Shown here one piece after another: positions 1 to 9,751 of a stretch of DNA of 64,000 bases. Where the stretch lies: the NCBI RefSeq assembly GCF_000785515.1, contig NZ_CP009913.1:1826001-1890000 (forward strand). The letters are read 5' to 3'. Below the pieces are notes generated by a model. It worked only from the letters and a program-made list of their open reading frames with translations. It ran no database searches and was not told the origin of the DNA. Source of the stretch: Streptococcus salivarius. GTDB lineage: Bacteria > Bacillota > Bacilli > Lactobacillales > Streptococcaceae. Both the position numbers and the translations under genes were made by a program. Within the stretch, counting starts at the first letter, position 1; the number at the start of each line of letters is the position of its first letter.

Positions 1-1221
1 CAAAACCTCTTTCTGACTTTCAAGAGCCTTAGGGTAAAACTCTGCTTGCTGTATGAGTTGTCGGAACCCTTGCTCTAGTTCCTCTAAGGAAGTATAGACT
101 GTTGATAAGTCCTTATAGTAGGGACGATGAACCGTTGATTCTAAGCCAAAAATCAACTGCCCATTTTCAATCGCATCCAAAGTTGCATCAGACACTTCAC
201 TTCCATAATTCAAGTCTAAATAAATGAAACAATTCCTAAGTAGCTCTTGATATTTCTCCTGACGAATTCCTGGGTAAAGATGGACATTTCTCTTATCTTC
301 GAGACAAGTCAACTTTGGTCCCATACTAGTTTGAGCTCCGATATGAAAGTCAATATCCGGAAAAGCATCAACTAAGTCAGCTAGGCCCTCAATATTTTCA
401 GAAGCAGTCATCACCATGGCTTGAGGCACAAAAGTCTGAGAACCGTCTTGTTCTGCACCAGCTAAATAAATCATTCCTGACTTACGTTCCTCTTGTGGAT
501 AATAATTAGTAACCAAAACATGATTCACTTGATTTTGAATAAACTCAAGACCATCATGAGTGTCGGAGCAATAAACCAGACGATTAGCATTCAAGGTCTG
601 CAATGTCGGGATTAGACTGGAATCCATACAGATGATAGCTTCGTCTGACTCAAGGATCTGATTCAAAACAGCCTTAGTTAATTCTTCCCTACCTGAAAAA
701 ATCCTATCTCTTCCTTCAGACCCCTGATCAATCAGGTATCCATCTTGAATATAGTGAAGCAAGACCTCTTCTTGATTACGATTAAAGTAAATATCCATAA
801 TGCCTTGCCCCTGATCATCCAGAAGGCGCTGTTTGGTACGCCAACCATAGCGATTATAATCATCAACCGCAACAACTTTTTCCCCTTGTCCAAACCATTG
901 GACTTGTTTGACCGTACGTTCCTTTAGATTGTCACGGAAAATGACACTGGCACGGCGGTCTTGACCATCAAAAATATAGGTCGTAATCCCTAAAGTCCAC
1001 AATTCCCAGTAGATGGGAACTGACAAATCGTTAAAAAAGAGTGGTTTCCCTTGATAATCTTCCTCAGAGGAATAAATAAATGACGATGCTAAACTAATAG
1101 TGTCCTTATCAACATCCGTTTCAAAATTCGTGTAAAACACACGGGATTGGATACCAAAGGAGTCTAGTAATCTTCTCAGTTTTTCCGTTGCCTGACTAGG
1201 TTCTTGTGCAATAATAAGCAT
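1..1221 (-). CDS. GtfB-like accessory-Sec glycosyltransferase subunit (3' end cut by window edge)
   Basis: The reading frame is open from the ATG at 1221 to the window edge (407 codons seen), so only the C-terminal end is missing. The product resembles GtfB, the partner of GtfA that starts O-glycosylation of serine-rich repeat adhesins in the accessory Sec (SecA2) pathway; GtfB acts as the substrate-binding, stabilising subunit in the cytoplasm. The best marks are HIGAQTSMGPKL, then NVHLYPGI and IYLDLNYGSEVSD near the C terminus, matching the GtfB core as I remember it. It is the last visible gene of a minus-strand run: GT8 protein, GT2 protein, this gene, 50 bp after the GT2 stop. The adhesin and secA2 genes are not in the window. 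Family assignment is good; the exact paralogue (GtfB itself or a later glycosyltransferase with a GtfB-like domain) is not settled. Confidence 0.75.
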   Translation of the reverse strand, partial: MLIIAQEPSQATEKLRRLLDSFGIQSRVFYTNFETDVDKDTISLASSFIYSSEEDYQGKPLFFNDLSVPIYWELWTLGITTYIFDGQDRRASVIFRDNLKERTVKQVQWFGQGEKVVAVDDYNRYGWRTKQRLLDDQGQGIMDIYFNRNQEEVLLHYIQDGYLIDQGSEGRDRIFSGREELTKAVLNQILESDEAIICMDSSLIPTLQTLNANRLVYCSDTHDGLEFIQNQVNHVLVTNYYPQEERKSGMIYLAGAEQDGSQTFVPQAMVMTASENIEGLADLVDAFPDIDFHIGAQTSMGPKLTCLEDKRNVHLYPGIRQEKYQELLRNCFIYLDLNYGSEVSDATLDAIENGQLIFGLESTVHRPYYKDLSTVYTSLEELEQGFRQLIQQAEFYPKALESQKEVL

Positions 1222-1271
1222 AGTTATCCTTTCTGACTAATCCAAGCAATAAATAGCTTAACCCTCGACCT

Positions 1272-2153
1272 TTATTGCTCCAAAAATCTCAAGTTAACCT
1301 GCGCCGTCTTGTAGGTCTCAGTATCTTGAAGATTAGCTTCTTCCATTTTTTCAATCGCCCGCTTCAGACGTGTCTTATAAATATAACGGTGCCAGGTCAA
1401 ATCATAGCCCAACATACCTAGTAAAGCTAGTTTTTCATTCTTGGCTTCCATCTCATCTAAGACACGCTTCTCCGTCCAGACCTGCGACAGCGTATCCTTA
1501 CGACCCACTCGGTACCAGTAGATACATTTTTCAGTATGAACAACACGATTGGCCTTTAACAAGAGTTTATACATAAGGAAATTATCTTCGACATTCTTCC
1601 CGACAGGAAAACGAAGGTCCTCAAATAAGGAGATTTTATAGAGTTTCATCATAGCACATGCCCAGGCCATATCTCTTGTCTCTTGAATGGCATCCTGGTC
1701 TATAATCTCTCTCCCCTCATAAAGGGTTTCAGAATAATCGTTCTCCGTTACCTTAATCAAAAACTTACTGATACTCTCGTTAAACAAGTTATAGTTGGCA
1801 ATAGAAACATCTGCCTCATACTTTTTAAGCTGAGTGTACAAGGTCTCCACATAATCCTCTGTTACCCAATCATCCGGGTCTACAAAAGTGATGTAATCAC
1901 CTGTGGCTAGGTCAATCCCTGTATTTCGGGCTGCAGATAGGCCGCCATTAACTTGTCGCACATAGCGAATACGTGAATCTCGCTTGAAAAATTCCTTGCA
2001 AATCTCCTCTGACTTATCAGGAGAGCCATCATTGACAAGAATGATTTCAAGGTTTGGATAAGTCTGATTCACTATCGTTTCCAAACACTGCTTTAAATAA
2101 GCTTCCACATTATAAATGGGAATAACAATACTAACTACTTCTTTATTTTCCAT
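1272..2153 (-). CDS. GT2-family glycosyltransferase
   Basis: 293 residues. The N terminus VSIVIPIYNVEAYLKQCLETI followed by NDGSPDKS and DPDDW (the DXD-type metal/nucleotide-sugar site) is the GT-A fold signature of family 2. No membrane segment is seen, so the enzyme should act in the cytoplasm on a nucleotide-sugar donor. The start lies 3 bp after the stop of the upstream GT8 gene, so the two are surely cotranscribed and probably translationally coupled. In streptococci, GT2 enzymes of this kind lie in serine-rich repeat protein loci and extend the glycan made by GtfA/GtfB. Donor sugar and linkage cannot be read from sequence. Confidence 0.85.
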   Translation of the reverse strand: MENKEVVSIVIPIYNVEAYLKQCLETIVNQTYPNLEIILVNDGSPDKSEEICKEFFKRDSRIRYVRQVNGGLSAARNTGIDLATGDYITFVDPDDWVTEDYVETLYTQLKKYEADVSIANYNLFNESISKFLIKVTENDYSETLYEGREIIDQDAIQETRDMAWACAMMKLYKISLFEDLRFPVGKNVEDNFLMYKLLLKANRVVHTEKCIYWYRVGRKDTLSQVWTEKRVLDEMEAKNEKLALLGMLGYDLTWHRYIYKTRLKRAIEKMEEANLQDTETYKTAQVNLRFLEQ

Positions 2154-2156
2154 GGT

Positions 2157-3365
2157 CTATCTCTCAATCGTATCTATATAATCTCGAACAGCCTTTACCA
2201 TTTGGTCTACTTGGTCATTCTTGAACACTTGATTTTGCCCAGTTTGGTCGTGATTTGTTCCTTCAAAAGAGAAAATCGGAAGCCCCAACTGATGAATCGT
2301 TTCTGTGATATGATCAACCTCGTCAAATGGGTTGATATCCAAATAGAAATCTATTTTTTCCAAGACCTTTCGACTAGTCAAGGGATCAAAGGATGGATAG
2401 AGAATAAGGTTTGGATACTGCTCCAACTTCACCAAATTAAACCCGAAATGAGAATGAGCCAAAACATGAAAAGCTACATCTGGAAGAGCCTGCAGCAAAT
2501 GTTCCAATTCAAAGATGTCTGCAGTATTAGTATAAATCGCCGTATGGTAAGGAAAATCACCTACCATGTCACTAAAGCTAAGCTTTAAGGATGGCTTTCT
2601 CAATAAGATTTCTTCCCAAGATAGGGCATAATAAAACCACCAAATATCCCTGAAACGATTGAAACGTTTGGACGTCCAAGGCTTATTGTGGGAAGTATAA
2701 TGAATAACCGCTGGTACCCCTTTAAAAGCATCATACCATTCCAAATCTCCATAACCATACTGGTCCTTATCAGAACCCACTTGGAGATTATAGGTCCATG
2801 GGAGTTGATACCAAGCATCCTTGAAATAAAGATTCAAGATTCCTTGATCCCCATAAACATTTTGATGATGCTCTTTTGTCAAGTCAAAAAGAGACTCTGT
2901 CACCTTGTGTTGTCGCCACCAATCGGTATCAATAACCATCAAGCCAGCGTTAAAACCATCTGTCGTCGTCGGACGGTCCACCACCGCTCCAATACCAAAT
3001 CCGCCAAGATCCACTTCAAAAAGTGGTGACAAATCCTGCGTAAAAATCATATCGCAATCCAAATAGAGAACGCGATCTTCTTGAACAAACTCAGGAATTG
3101 TATAACGGAAAAAAGTCGCATAATGAATATGCGTACTTGGAAGCGAAAATTGTTTAAAGCTTTCGGCAGACACACGACAATTGAGAATTTCAGAATCAAT
3201 AGCCTCTAGACGACGATTCATCAGCGTAAACCATTCTGTTGGTAAATTCTCATTTAGCACATAAATTTTCCACTGCCCTTTATGTGCACACAAAGATTTT
3301 AGAGCCACCTCTAACTTTTCCATATAGGATAGCTCTGCTACAAATACAACTGATTTTTTCCCCAT
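2157..3365 (-). CDS. Two-domain glycosyltransferase: GT8 head with GtfB-like tail
   Basis: 402 residues. Residues 1 to about 270 are a GT8 domain: YLDCDMIF carries the DXD metal site, with FNAGLMVID and YGDQGILN, and IHYTSHNKPW near its end. Residues from about 285 to 395 resemble the C-terminal part of GtfB (FHVLAHSHFG, then NLILYPSFD and IDFYLDINPFDEV), the same motif order seen in the gene at 1-1221. This fusion of a GT8 catalytic head with a GtfB-type acceptor-binding tail is known in serine-rich repeat glycosylation clusters and suggests direct recognition of the adhesin substrate. It is the first gene of the three-gene run; the intergenic region upstream ends with the terminator of the glucosidase gene. 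Confidence 0.82.
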   Translation of the reverse strand: MGKKSVVFVAELSYMEKLEVALKSLCAHKGQWKIYVLNENLPTEWFTLMNRRLEAIDSEILNCRVSAESFKQFSLPSTHIHYATFFRYTIPEFVQEDRVLYLDCDMIFTQDLSPLFEVDLGGFGIGAVVDRPTTTDGFNAGLMVIDTDWWRQHKVTESLFDLTKEHHQNVYGDQGILNLYFKDAWYQLPWTYNLQVGSDKDQYGYGDLEWYDAFKGVPAVIHYTSHNKPWTSKRFNRFRDIWWFYYALSWEEILLRKPSLKLSFSDMVGDFPYHTAIYTNTADIFELEHLLQALPDVAFHVLAHSHFGFNLVKLEQYPNLILYPSFDPLTSRKVLEKIDFYLDINPFDEVDHITETIHQLGLPIFSFEGTNHDQTGQNQVFKNDQVDQMVKAVRDYIDTIER

Positions 3366-3432
3366 GTTTTCTTCCTCTCAAACTCTAATAAGAATATCAT
3401 TTTTTAGAAAACATTACAATTTCTATCTCTTA

Positions 3433-3460
3433 CAAAAAAAGCCAACCCTAAGGCTGACTT
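3433..3460 (-). terminator. Rho-independent terminator after the glucosidase gene
   Basis: On the minus strand AGTCAGCC and GGTTGGCT pair over 8 bp (two G-T pairs) around a TTAG loop, followed by seven T. It lies about 100 bp past the stop of the gene at 3560 and before the glycosyltransferase run. Confidence 0.8.
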
Positions 3461-3559
3461 TAATTGGAGATCAATTTTCTTTTAGTGTTCGTTAAACGCG
3501 TAAAATAGAATTCAGACTAGCACGTGGTTTAAAACAGCGAACACCTCTCAACTCATAGA

Positions 3560-5011
<1,452 letters not shown>

Positions 5012-5051
5012 TTATGATTCAAGATTATTTCAGTAATAGTATATACTAATC

Positions 5052-5065
5052 TGGAATCGTTTTCT
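5052..5065 (-). promoter_or_regulatory. cre-like site upstream of bglA (weak)
   Basis: On the minus strand AGAAAACGATTCCA matches the CcpA consensus TGWAANCGNTNWCA at 12 of 14 positions. It lies upstream of a minus-strand glucoside-catabolism gene, where carbon catabolite repression is expected. Coordinates could be off by one base. Confidence 0.4.
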
Positions 5066-5107
5066 TATAGTAAACTACGAAAAACTGATACTATCCTATG
5101 ATTTTGA

Positions 5108-5140
5108 CAAAAAACGAGAGTAGGCCAGATTCCCACTCTC
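5108..5140 (-). terminator. Terminator after the nicotinamidase gene
   Basis: On the minus strand GAGAGTGGG pairs with CCTACTCTC across a short loop (9 bp, one G-T), followed by CGTTTTTT. It resembles the terminators at 5722 and 19722. Confidence 0.8.
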
Positions 5141-5154
5141 AATCATAAATCTTC

Positions 5155-5706
5155 TTACTCCACAATTGTTGCTCCAAGCACATTCTTAAAATGCCCAATA
5201 GCAAAGTCATGAGCTTCAGGCGTCAAGGAAGCTGTTGCACTTGCTACAACCTCGATATCATAGCCCAAATTATAGGCATCAATGGCTGTATGCAGCACAC
5301 AAATATCTGTTAAAACTCCTGTCAAAACAACTGTCGTCACACGACGCTCACGCAAACGAATATCTAAATCTGTTCCCGAAAAGGCTGAATAGTGTCTCTT
5401 ATCCATCCAAAAGACACGATTATCATCCTTGATAGCATCATATACACCAGCTAACTTACCATAAAGTTCTCGCCCAGACGTCCCTGCAATATTGTGCGGT
5501 GGAAAGAGCTTGGTTTCAGGATGGAAGGTATCTCCCTCATCATGTCGGTCCATAGCAACGAAGATATAGTCCCCATTGTCATAGGCCTCTTGAGTTACCT
5601 GGGCAATGCGGTCTTCAATGGCTTGGGCAGGCTTTCCAGCCGTCAACTTCCCATCATCTGCCACAAAATCATAAGAGTAATCAATTGAGATCAATGCCTT
5701 TGTCAT
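5155..5706 (-). CDS. pncA: Nicotinamidase (isochorismatase-fold cysteine hydrolase)
   Basis: 183 residues. It should convert nicotinamide to nicotinate for NAD salvage in the cytoplasm. The catalytic triad is D9, K103 (in MDKRHY) and C136 (in TDICVLH); metal ligands fit D53, H55, E64 and H71. These positions agree with those I recall for the characterised pneumococcal nicotinamidase, so the specificity call is stronger than for most isochorismatase-fold proteins. An AAAGGAG Shine-Dalgarno precedes the ATG. It lies directly downstream of codY on the same strand, the arrangement seen in other streptococci, but the codY terminator at 5722 lies between them. Confidence 0.88.
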   Translation of the reverse strand: MTKALISIDYSYDFVADDGKLTAGKPAQAIEDRIAQVTQEAYDNGDYIFVAMDRHDEGDTFHPETKLFPPHNIAGTSGRELYGKLAGVYDAIKDDNRVFWMDKRHYSAFSGTDLDIRLRERRVTTVVLTGVLTDICVLHTAIDAYNLGYDIEVVASATASLTPEAHDFAIGHFKNVLGATIVE

Positions 5707-5721
5707 ATTACTTTCTCCTTT

Positions 5722-5756
5722 AAAAAAAGTGGGGCAGGTTCCTCCTACCTCACTTA
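5722..5756 (-). terminator. Terminator after codY
   Basis: On the minus strand a 12-bp imperfect stem starting AAGTGAGG and ending CCCCACTT is followed by seven T, between codY and pncA. Some read-through into pncA is possible because the pncA ATG follows closely. Confidence 0.75.
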
Positions 5757-5771
5757 CTTTCAGTATTCTTC

Positions 5772-6557
5772 TTATTCGTATTCTTTCAATTTATCGTAGA
5801 TACCTTCGTTAAGGACTTTAAGATAAGTCCCTTTCATACCGAGTGAACGGCTCTCAATAATACCAGCTGATTCCAACTTACGAAGGGCATTAACGATAAC
5901 TGAACGTGTAATTCCGATACGGTCAGCGATAACAGACGCTGTCAAGCGACCTTCCAAACCGTCCAACTCATTCAAGATAGCTGAAACTGCCTTGATTTCT
6001 GAGTAAGACAAGGTATTAATAGCCATGTTAATAGCTGTTTGTTTACGAATTGTTTCTTCCAAGTTCTCTGTTTGAAGGTTCAACAACTGCAACCCAACTA
6101 CTGTAGAGGCAATCTCAACCAAGATAAGATCTTCATCCACAAAATCATGGTCGTTACGCCAAATGATGAAAGAACCAAGACGCATACCACCACCATAGAT
6201 AGGGGCAATTGTAGTCAAACCATCTGGGAAGTCATCTTTTGATTCCACAGGGAAAATGGTCAAGTCACTGTCAATACCAATGTTTTCTTGAGTGTCATAA
6301 ACACGGCTGATTCCACGTGTGTATTCTTCTGGAAGTTGTTTGGCTTCAAAAAACTCTTCCACACGATCATTGTTGGTTTTGTACTTCATGGCAAAACCAA
6401 GGAGAGCACCACCACCATTAACGATAGCAGCGTTACAATCAATGATATCCGCCAATTGAGCAGCCATGTTGTTGTATGGAAGATCTCCTTCCAAGCTGTC
6501 TACTGAGCGTTGCAAGATAGATGTAATTTTACGTGTTTTAGCCAGCAAATTTGCCAT
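5772..6557 (-). CDS. codY: Global nutritional regulator CodY
   Basis: 261 residues from the ATG at 6557 ([10 protein letters not shown]), the usual CodY N terminus. The frame could be extended to a GTG at 6572, but this adds five residues not found in the family and consumes the Shine-Dalgarno AAGTGAAG, so the shorter start is preferred. The N-terminal GAF domain (about 1-155) senses branched-chain amino acids; the C-terminal winged helix (about 185-261) contains [21 protein letters not shown], the recognition helix region. In streptococci CodY represses amino-acid uptake, peptidase and biosynthesis genes. Several likely targets (aminotransferase, pepX, amino-acid ABC importer) are in this window. 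A CodY box next to its own promoter indicates autoregulation. Confidence 0.97.
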   Translation of the reverse strand: MANLLAKTRKITSILQRSVDSLEGDLPYNNMAAQLADIIDCNAAIVNGGGALLGFAMKYKTNNDRVEEFFEAKQLPEEYTRGISRVYDTQENIGIDSDLTIFPVESKDDFPDGLTTIAPIYGGGMRLGSFIIWRNDHDFVDEDLILVEIASTVVGLQLLNLQTENLEETIRKQTAINMAINTLSYSEIKAVSAILNELDGLEGRLTASVIADRIGITRSVIVNALRKLESAGIIESRSLGMKGTYLKVLNEGIYDKLKEYE

Positions 6558-6641
6558 ATTTATTGTCTTCACTTTCTATTGTAATCATAATAATATCAAG
6601 CCTTGTACTAATCTTCTGCGTCAAGACCTACTAGCCCTATC

Positions 6642-6671
6642 ATTATAGCACACTTAACCCAGAAATTGCAA
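6642..6671 (-). promoter_or_regulatory. codY promoter
   Basis: On the minus strand TTGCAA (6671-6666), an 18-bp spacer, and TATAAT (6647-6642) with an upstream TGC, making an extended -10. The leader to the codY ATG is about 80 bases. Confidence 0.65.
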
Positions 6672-6673
6672 AC

Positions 6674-6688
6674 AATTGTCTGAAAATT
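6674..6688. promoter_or_regulatory. CodY-binding box beside the codY promoter
   Basis: AATTGTCTGAAAATT matches the CodY consensus AATTTTCWGAAAATT at 14 of 15 positions. It ends 2 bp upstream of the codY -35 hexamer, a position suited to autorepression by interference with RNA polymerase binding. Confidence 0.75.
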
Positions 6689-6783
6689 ATTTATTATTCT
6701 ACTATTCATTATATTAAGTATATTATGGCATTTTTAGGAAAATGTTCGGATTTTGCTCAAATACATCCCCTTTTTAGACACAA

Positions 6784-6818
6784 TAAAAACTGGACAAGCC
6801 TTTTTGTCCAGTTTTTCA
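6784..6818. terminator. Bidirectional-looking terminator after the aminotransferase gene
   Basis: ACTGGACAA (6789-6797) and TTGTCCAGT (6804-6812) form a perfect 9-bp stem with a 6-base loop and T-runs on both strands. It sits just past the stop of the aminotransferase gene and also stops anything entering from the codY side. Confidence 0.85.
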
Positions 6819-6823
6819 AGAAA

Positions 6824-8038
6824 TTAACGCTTGTAATATGACAAGACTCGTTCGATTTTGTTACCAAGATCAGCCAACTCTTCCACACGAGGAAGATAGA
6901 CAATACGGAAGTGATCTGGTTCATTCCAGTTAAAGCCTTTACCTGGAACTAGGAGAACCTTCTCCTTCTTCAAGAGACGAAGACAGAATTCTTCATCATC
7001 TTCAATATCATACATGTTTCGGTCAATCTTAGGGAAGATGTAAAGCCCTGCGTCAGGCTTAACAGCTGAAAGGCCTGGAATAGCGTTTACGGTATTCGTG
7101 ATAAACTCACGTTGTTCATAGATACGACCGCCAGGAATCAAGAGCTCATCCACGGATTGGTAGCCACCAAGTGAAGTCTGAATAACGTGCTGAGAGAGCA
7201 CATTAGCACAAAGACGCATGTTGGCCAACATATTAAGCCCTTCAATATAGCCTTTGACGTTCTTTTTAGGTCCAGAGAGAACCATCCAACCTACACGGAA
7301 ACCACAGATACGGTGAGACTTAGAAAGACCATTCATAGACACACAGAAAACATCTGGTGCAAGGCTCGCAATCGCAGTATGCTTTTTACCATCCATAACC
7401 AAGCGGTCATAAATCTCATCCGCAAAGATAATCAAATCATTTTGTCGAGCAATATCCACAATCTGTTCAAGGACATCCTTAGGATAGAGTGAACCTGTAG
7501 GATTATTAGGATTGATGACTACAATTGCCTTAGTATTTGACGTAATTTTTGATTTGATATCATCAATATCTGGATACCAGTTAGATTTTTCATCACAAAC
7601 ATAGTGTACGGCATTACCGCCTGCTAGACTGACACAAGCTGTCCAAAGAGGATAGTCTGGCATTGGGACCAAGACCTCATCTCCATCATCAAGCAAGGCC
7701 TGCATAGACATGGAAATCATTTCTGAGACACCATTACCAATATAAATATCATCAATATCTACATTTGGGAATCCCTTTAGCTGGCAATACTGCATAATCG
7801 CCTTACGAGCTGAGAAAATCCCCTTACTATCCGAATACCCTTCACTGTTACGAACATTCATAATTAAATCACGAATGACTTCATCCGGTGCTGTAAAGCC
7901 AAATTCCGCAGGATTTCCTGTATTAAGACGAAGAATCTTTTCACCATTGGCAATCATACGGTTGGCTTCATCCAAAACTGGTCCACGAATATCATAGGCA
8001 ACGTGATCCAACTTTGATGATTTATCAAATGTTTTCAT
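6824..8038 (-). CDS. alaT: PLP-dependent aminotransferase, AlaT type
   Basis: 404 residues, fold-type I aminotransferase. GLSKSHRICGFRVGW carries the PLP-binding lysine; VVINPNNPTGSLY holds the conserved asparagine and FADEIYDRL the aspartate and tyrosine that hold the cofactor; the C-terminal FRIVYLPR holds the substrate-carboxylate arginine. The overall pattern, with the N-terminal KLDHVAYDIRGPVLDEANRM, is that of the alanine/glutamate-pyruvate aminotransferases (AlaT), though close relatives act on branched-chain or aromatic amino acids. A Shine-Dalgarno GAAAGGA precedes the ATG. The gene has a roughly 150-200 base structured leader and lies close to codY, which fits amino-acid control. 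Confidence 0.85.
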   Translation of the reverse strand: MKTFDKSSKLDHVAYDIRGPVLDEANRMIANGEKILRLNTGNPAEFGFTAPDEVIRDLIMNVRNSEGYSDSKGIFSARKAIMQYCQLKGFPNVDIDDIYIGNGVSEMISMSMQALLDDGDEVLVPMPDYPLWTACVSLAGGNAVHYVCDEKSNWYPDIDDIKSKITSNTKAIVVINPNNPTGSLYPKDVLEQIVDIARQNDLIIFADEIYDRLVMDGKKHTAIASLAPDVFCVSMNGLSKSHRICGFRVGWMVLSGPKKNVKGYIEGLNMLANMRLCANVLSQHVIQTSLGGYQSVDELLIPGGRIYEQREFITNTVNAIPGLSAVKPDAGLYIFPKIDRNMYDIEDDEEFCLRLLKKEKVLLVPGKGFNWNEPDHFRIVYLPRVEELADLGNKIERVLSYYKR

Positions 8039-8137
8039 AAGTTAATCCTTTCAAAAGATACTAAAAGTAGATACATCTAGCAGAAAATAAGAAAATTCAA
8101 CACCTGATGGGGATTTCCACTTTTATTGACACCAACT

Positions 8138-8197
8138 TTAGGCTTGGCCATTTGGTATCATTTCTGAAGACTTGTCTTCCTCTTTTTTAATTATCAT
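8138..8197 (-). other. Possible leader ORF (19 codons) in the alaT 5' region
   Basis: An ATG at 8197 opens 19 codons (MIIKKEEDKSSEMIPNGQA) before TAA, about 100 bp ahead of alaT. The Shine-Dalgarno is weak (TAAGAAAC). Its 3' half overlaps a hairpin made of GATACCAA and TTGGTGTC (8159-8128). It could be a regulatory leader peptide or chance. Confidence 0.25.
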
Positions 8198-8343
8198 GTT
8201 TCTTACGAAGCTAATAACAGATTGTATTATACCTCTTTTTCAAGCAATCTTCAATTTTTAGATAATACTGAAATCTTCACATTACTAAGAGCGTCCTAAA
8301 GTAAGCAGTCAAAAAAAAGATTTCAGAAAATCTATAACAACGC

Positions 8344-8372
8344 TTTCATTTTTTAGATTAAAGGAGTATAAT
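8344..8372 (+). promoter_or_regulatory. Promoter of the universal stress protein gene
   Basis: TTTCAT (8344-8349), 17-bp spacer, TATAAT (8367-8372), followed by AGGAGGT before the ATG at 8399. The cre-like sequence at 8335-8348 overlaps the -35. Confidence 0.65.
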
Positions 8373-8398
8373 AAAGCTAAAGATAGGAGGTAGAGCTT

Positions 8399-8851
8399 AT
8401 GTCTCAACAATATGAACGTATTATGGTAGCTGTCGACGGTTCTTACGAATCAGAACTGGCCTTTATTAAAGGTGTGCACGTTGCAAAACGTAATAATGCT
8501 CAGTTACTATTGGTACACGTTATCGATACACGCGCCCTTCAAAGCGTTGCGACTTTCGACTCTTACATCTATGAAAAACTAGAAGACGAAGCTAAAGCTG
8601 TTTTGGCTGACTTTGAACGCCAAGCCAGAGAAGCTGGTTTAACCAAGATTCGCAAAGTTATTGAGTTCGGTAATCCTAAGAGCCTCTTGGCTGTTGATAT
8701 CCCTGATAAGGAAAATGTTGACCTTATTATGGTTGGTGCCACAGGTCTCAATACTTTTGAACGCTTGCTTATTGGTTCATCTTCTGAATACATTCTCCGT
8801 CACGCAAAAGTTGACTTGCTCATTGTTCGTGACTCTGAAAAAACACTTTAG
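8399..8851 (+). CDS. Universal stress protein, UspA family
   Basis: 150 residues, one Usp domain. The N-terminal RIMVAVDGSYESELAF strand and the C-terminal GATGLNTFERLLIGSSSEYIL carry the G-X2-G-X9-GS pattern of ATP-binding Usp proteins. It is a soluble cytoplasmic protein; Usp proteins of Gram-positive bacteria bind ATP or cyclic nucleotides and respond to acid, starvation or growth arrest, but the ligand here is unknown. It is a single-gene unit with its own promoter and terminator. Confidence 0.88.
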   Translation: MSQQYERIMVAVDGSYESELAFIKGVHVAKRNNAQLLLVHVIDTRALQSVATFDSYIYEKLEDEAKAVLADFERQAREAGLTKIRKVIEFGNPKSLLAVDIPDKENVDLIMVGATGLNTFERLLIGSSSEYILRHAKVDLLIVRDSEKTL

Positions 8852-8862
8852 TCACCTCTCAC

Positions 8863-8884
8863 AAGCACCTCTGGTGCTTTTCTC
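8863..8884 (+). terminator. Terminator of the stress-protein gene
   Basis: AAGCACC (8863-8869) and GGTGCTT (8873-8879) form a perfect 7-bp stem with a TCT loop, followed by a short T-rich stretch. Confidence 0.7.
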
Positions 8885-8888
8885 ATAT

Positions 8889-8926
8889 GAAAAAGAACCG
8901 AGATCTTAATCTCAGTTCTTTTTTCT
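8889..8926. terminator. Bidirectional terminator between convergent genes
   Basis: AAAGAACCGAGAT pairs with ATCTCAGTTCTTT around CTTA with one mismatch, with A and T runs on either side. It closes the minus-strand gene at 8930 and backs up the plus-strand terminator before it. Confidence 0.75.
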
Positions 8927-8929
8927 GTT

Positions 8930-9682
8930 CTATTTTTCTGACTTTGCTGATTCAGACATTACTTCTGACTCTGAAGTTGACTGGCTTTCTTCGGCCAAGT
9001 CTTCACTAGCAGATTGACTTGAGGCACCTGCTTGCTCCAAAGCAAGGCTAGTTGAAAGGCTCTCACGTTCTGCTTCCTGACTAAGGCTAGCTTCAACAAT
9101 CATGAGTTCCTTTTGACGTTCTGTTTCACGAAGATATTCACGTTCTTCAAGTTCTTCCTGACGACGTCTTTCCTGCTCACGTCTTTGGGCTTTTTGACGC
9201 TCACGCTTAGCATGACGTTTTTGCGTTTCATCAATCAAGACCTTAGTGTTGTCTTTAATATGCATCCACTTAATAAGACGAACCAAGAGTCTCCATAGGA
9301 AGACAATAATTGACTCTGCAAAGAGAAGAATCTCAACCAGAATAACTCCCAACAAGCTCCAAGCCATGAAGAGTGTAATCAATAACTGTGTGAAAATCTT
9401 CTTCAAGTCACCCAAATGATTATTGTGAATATTAAGGGTTTCAAGGAAAAGATCTAAAATCCCTTGCAGGAGGTGTGATTTAACAGATTTGTCTCCCTCT
9501 AGGCTCAAGTCCGTTTGGACTTCTGCTGGAGTAACAACTGTCAAATCTCCATCTTGGTAGACATCAATACGATCTCCTAATTTTATATCAAAATCAAAAA
9601 GCGTGCGATCTATTTTCTTAAGTCGCCCGTCAGGATGACTGAGATAAACAAAGTCATCATCAAATTTTAAAATACGAAACAT
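8930..9682 (-). CDS. Membrane protein with coiled-coil and acidic serine-rich tail, unknown function
   Basis: I do not recognise a family. Of 250 residues, 1-60 form a beta-rich soluble part; about 95-140 hold two hydrophobic segments (LLITLFMAWSLLGVILVEILLF and SIIVFLWRLLVRLI); about 150-200 is a long highly charged coiled coil (KRHAKRERQKAQRREQ and following E/R repeats); the last 45 residues are Ser/Glu/Ala-rich. A membrane-anchored cytoplasmic coiled coil suggests a scaffold or structural role. The Shine-Dalgarno is GTAGGTAA. The gene stands alone between terminators. Confidence 0.75.
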   Translation of the reverse strand: MFRILKFDDDFVYLSHPDGRLKKIDRTLFDFDIKLGDRIDVYQDGDLTVVTPAEVQTDLSLEGDKSVKSHLLQGILDLFLETLNIHNNHLGDLKKIFTQLLITLFMAWSLLGVILVEILLFAESIIVFLWRLLVRLIKWMHIKDNTKVLIDETQKRHAKRERQKAQRREQERRRQEELEEREYLRETERQKELMIVEASLSQEAERESLSTSLALEQAGASSQSASEDLAEESQSTSESEVMSESAKSEK

Positions 9683-9727
9683 AATTTACCTACTCTTTAT
9701 TGCTCCCTAAATAATAGCAAAGTTAAA

Positions 9728-9747
9728 AAGCTCTTGTCAAGAGCTTC
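9728..9747. terminator. Terminator after pflA
   Basis: AAGCTCTTG and CAAGAGCTT form an inverted repeat almost without a spacer, flanked by A-run and T-run, so it works on both strands. It lies just past the pflA stop. Confidence 0.75.
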
Positions 9748-9751
9748 TTTT

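Larger units (their letters stand above)
8039..8398. other. 360-bp divergent intergenic region between alaT and the stress-protein gene
   Basis: The minus-strand half is the alaT leader, with hairpin 8128-8159 and a possible short ORF. The plus-strand half carries the stress-gene promoter at 8344-8372. Between them AGATTTCAGAAAATC (8318-8332) matches the CodY consensus at 12 of 15 positions, and TAACAACGCTTTCA (8335-8348) matches cre at 12 of 14. Both sites are candidates only. Confidence 0.45.
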
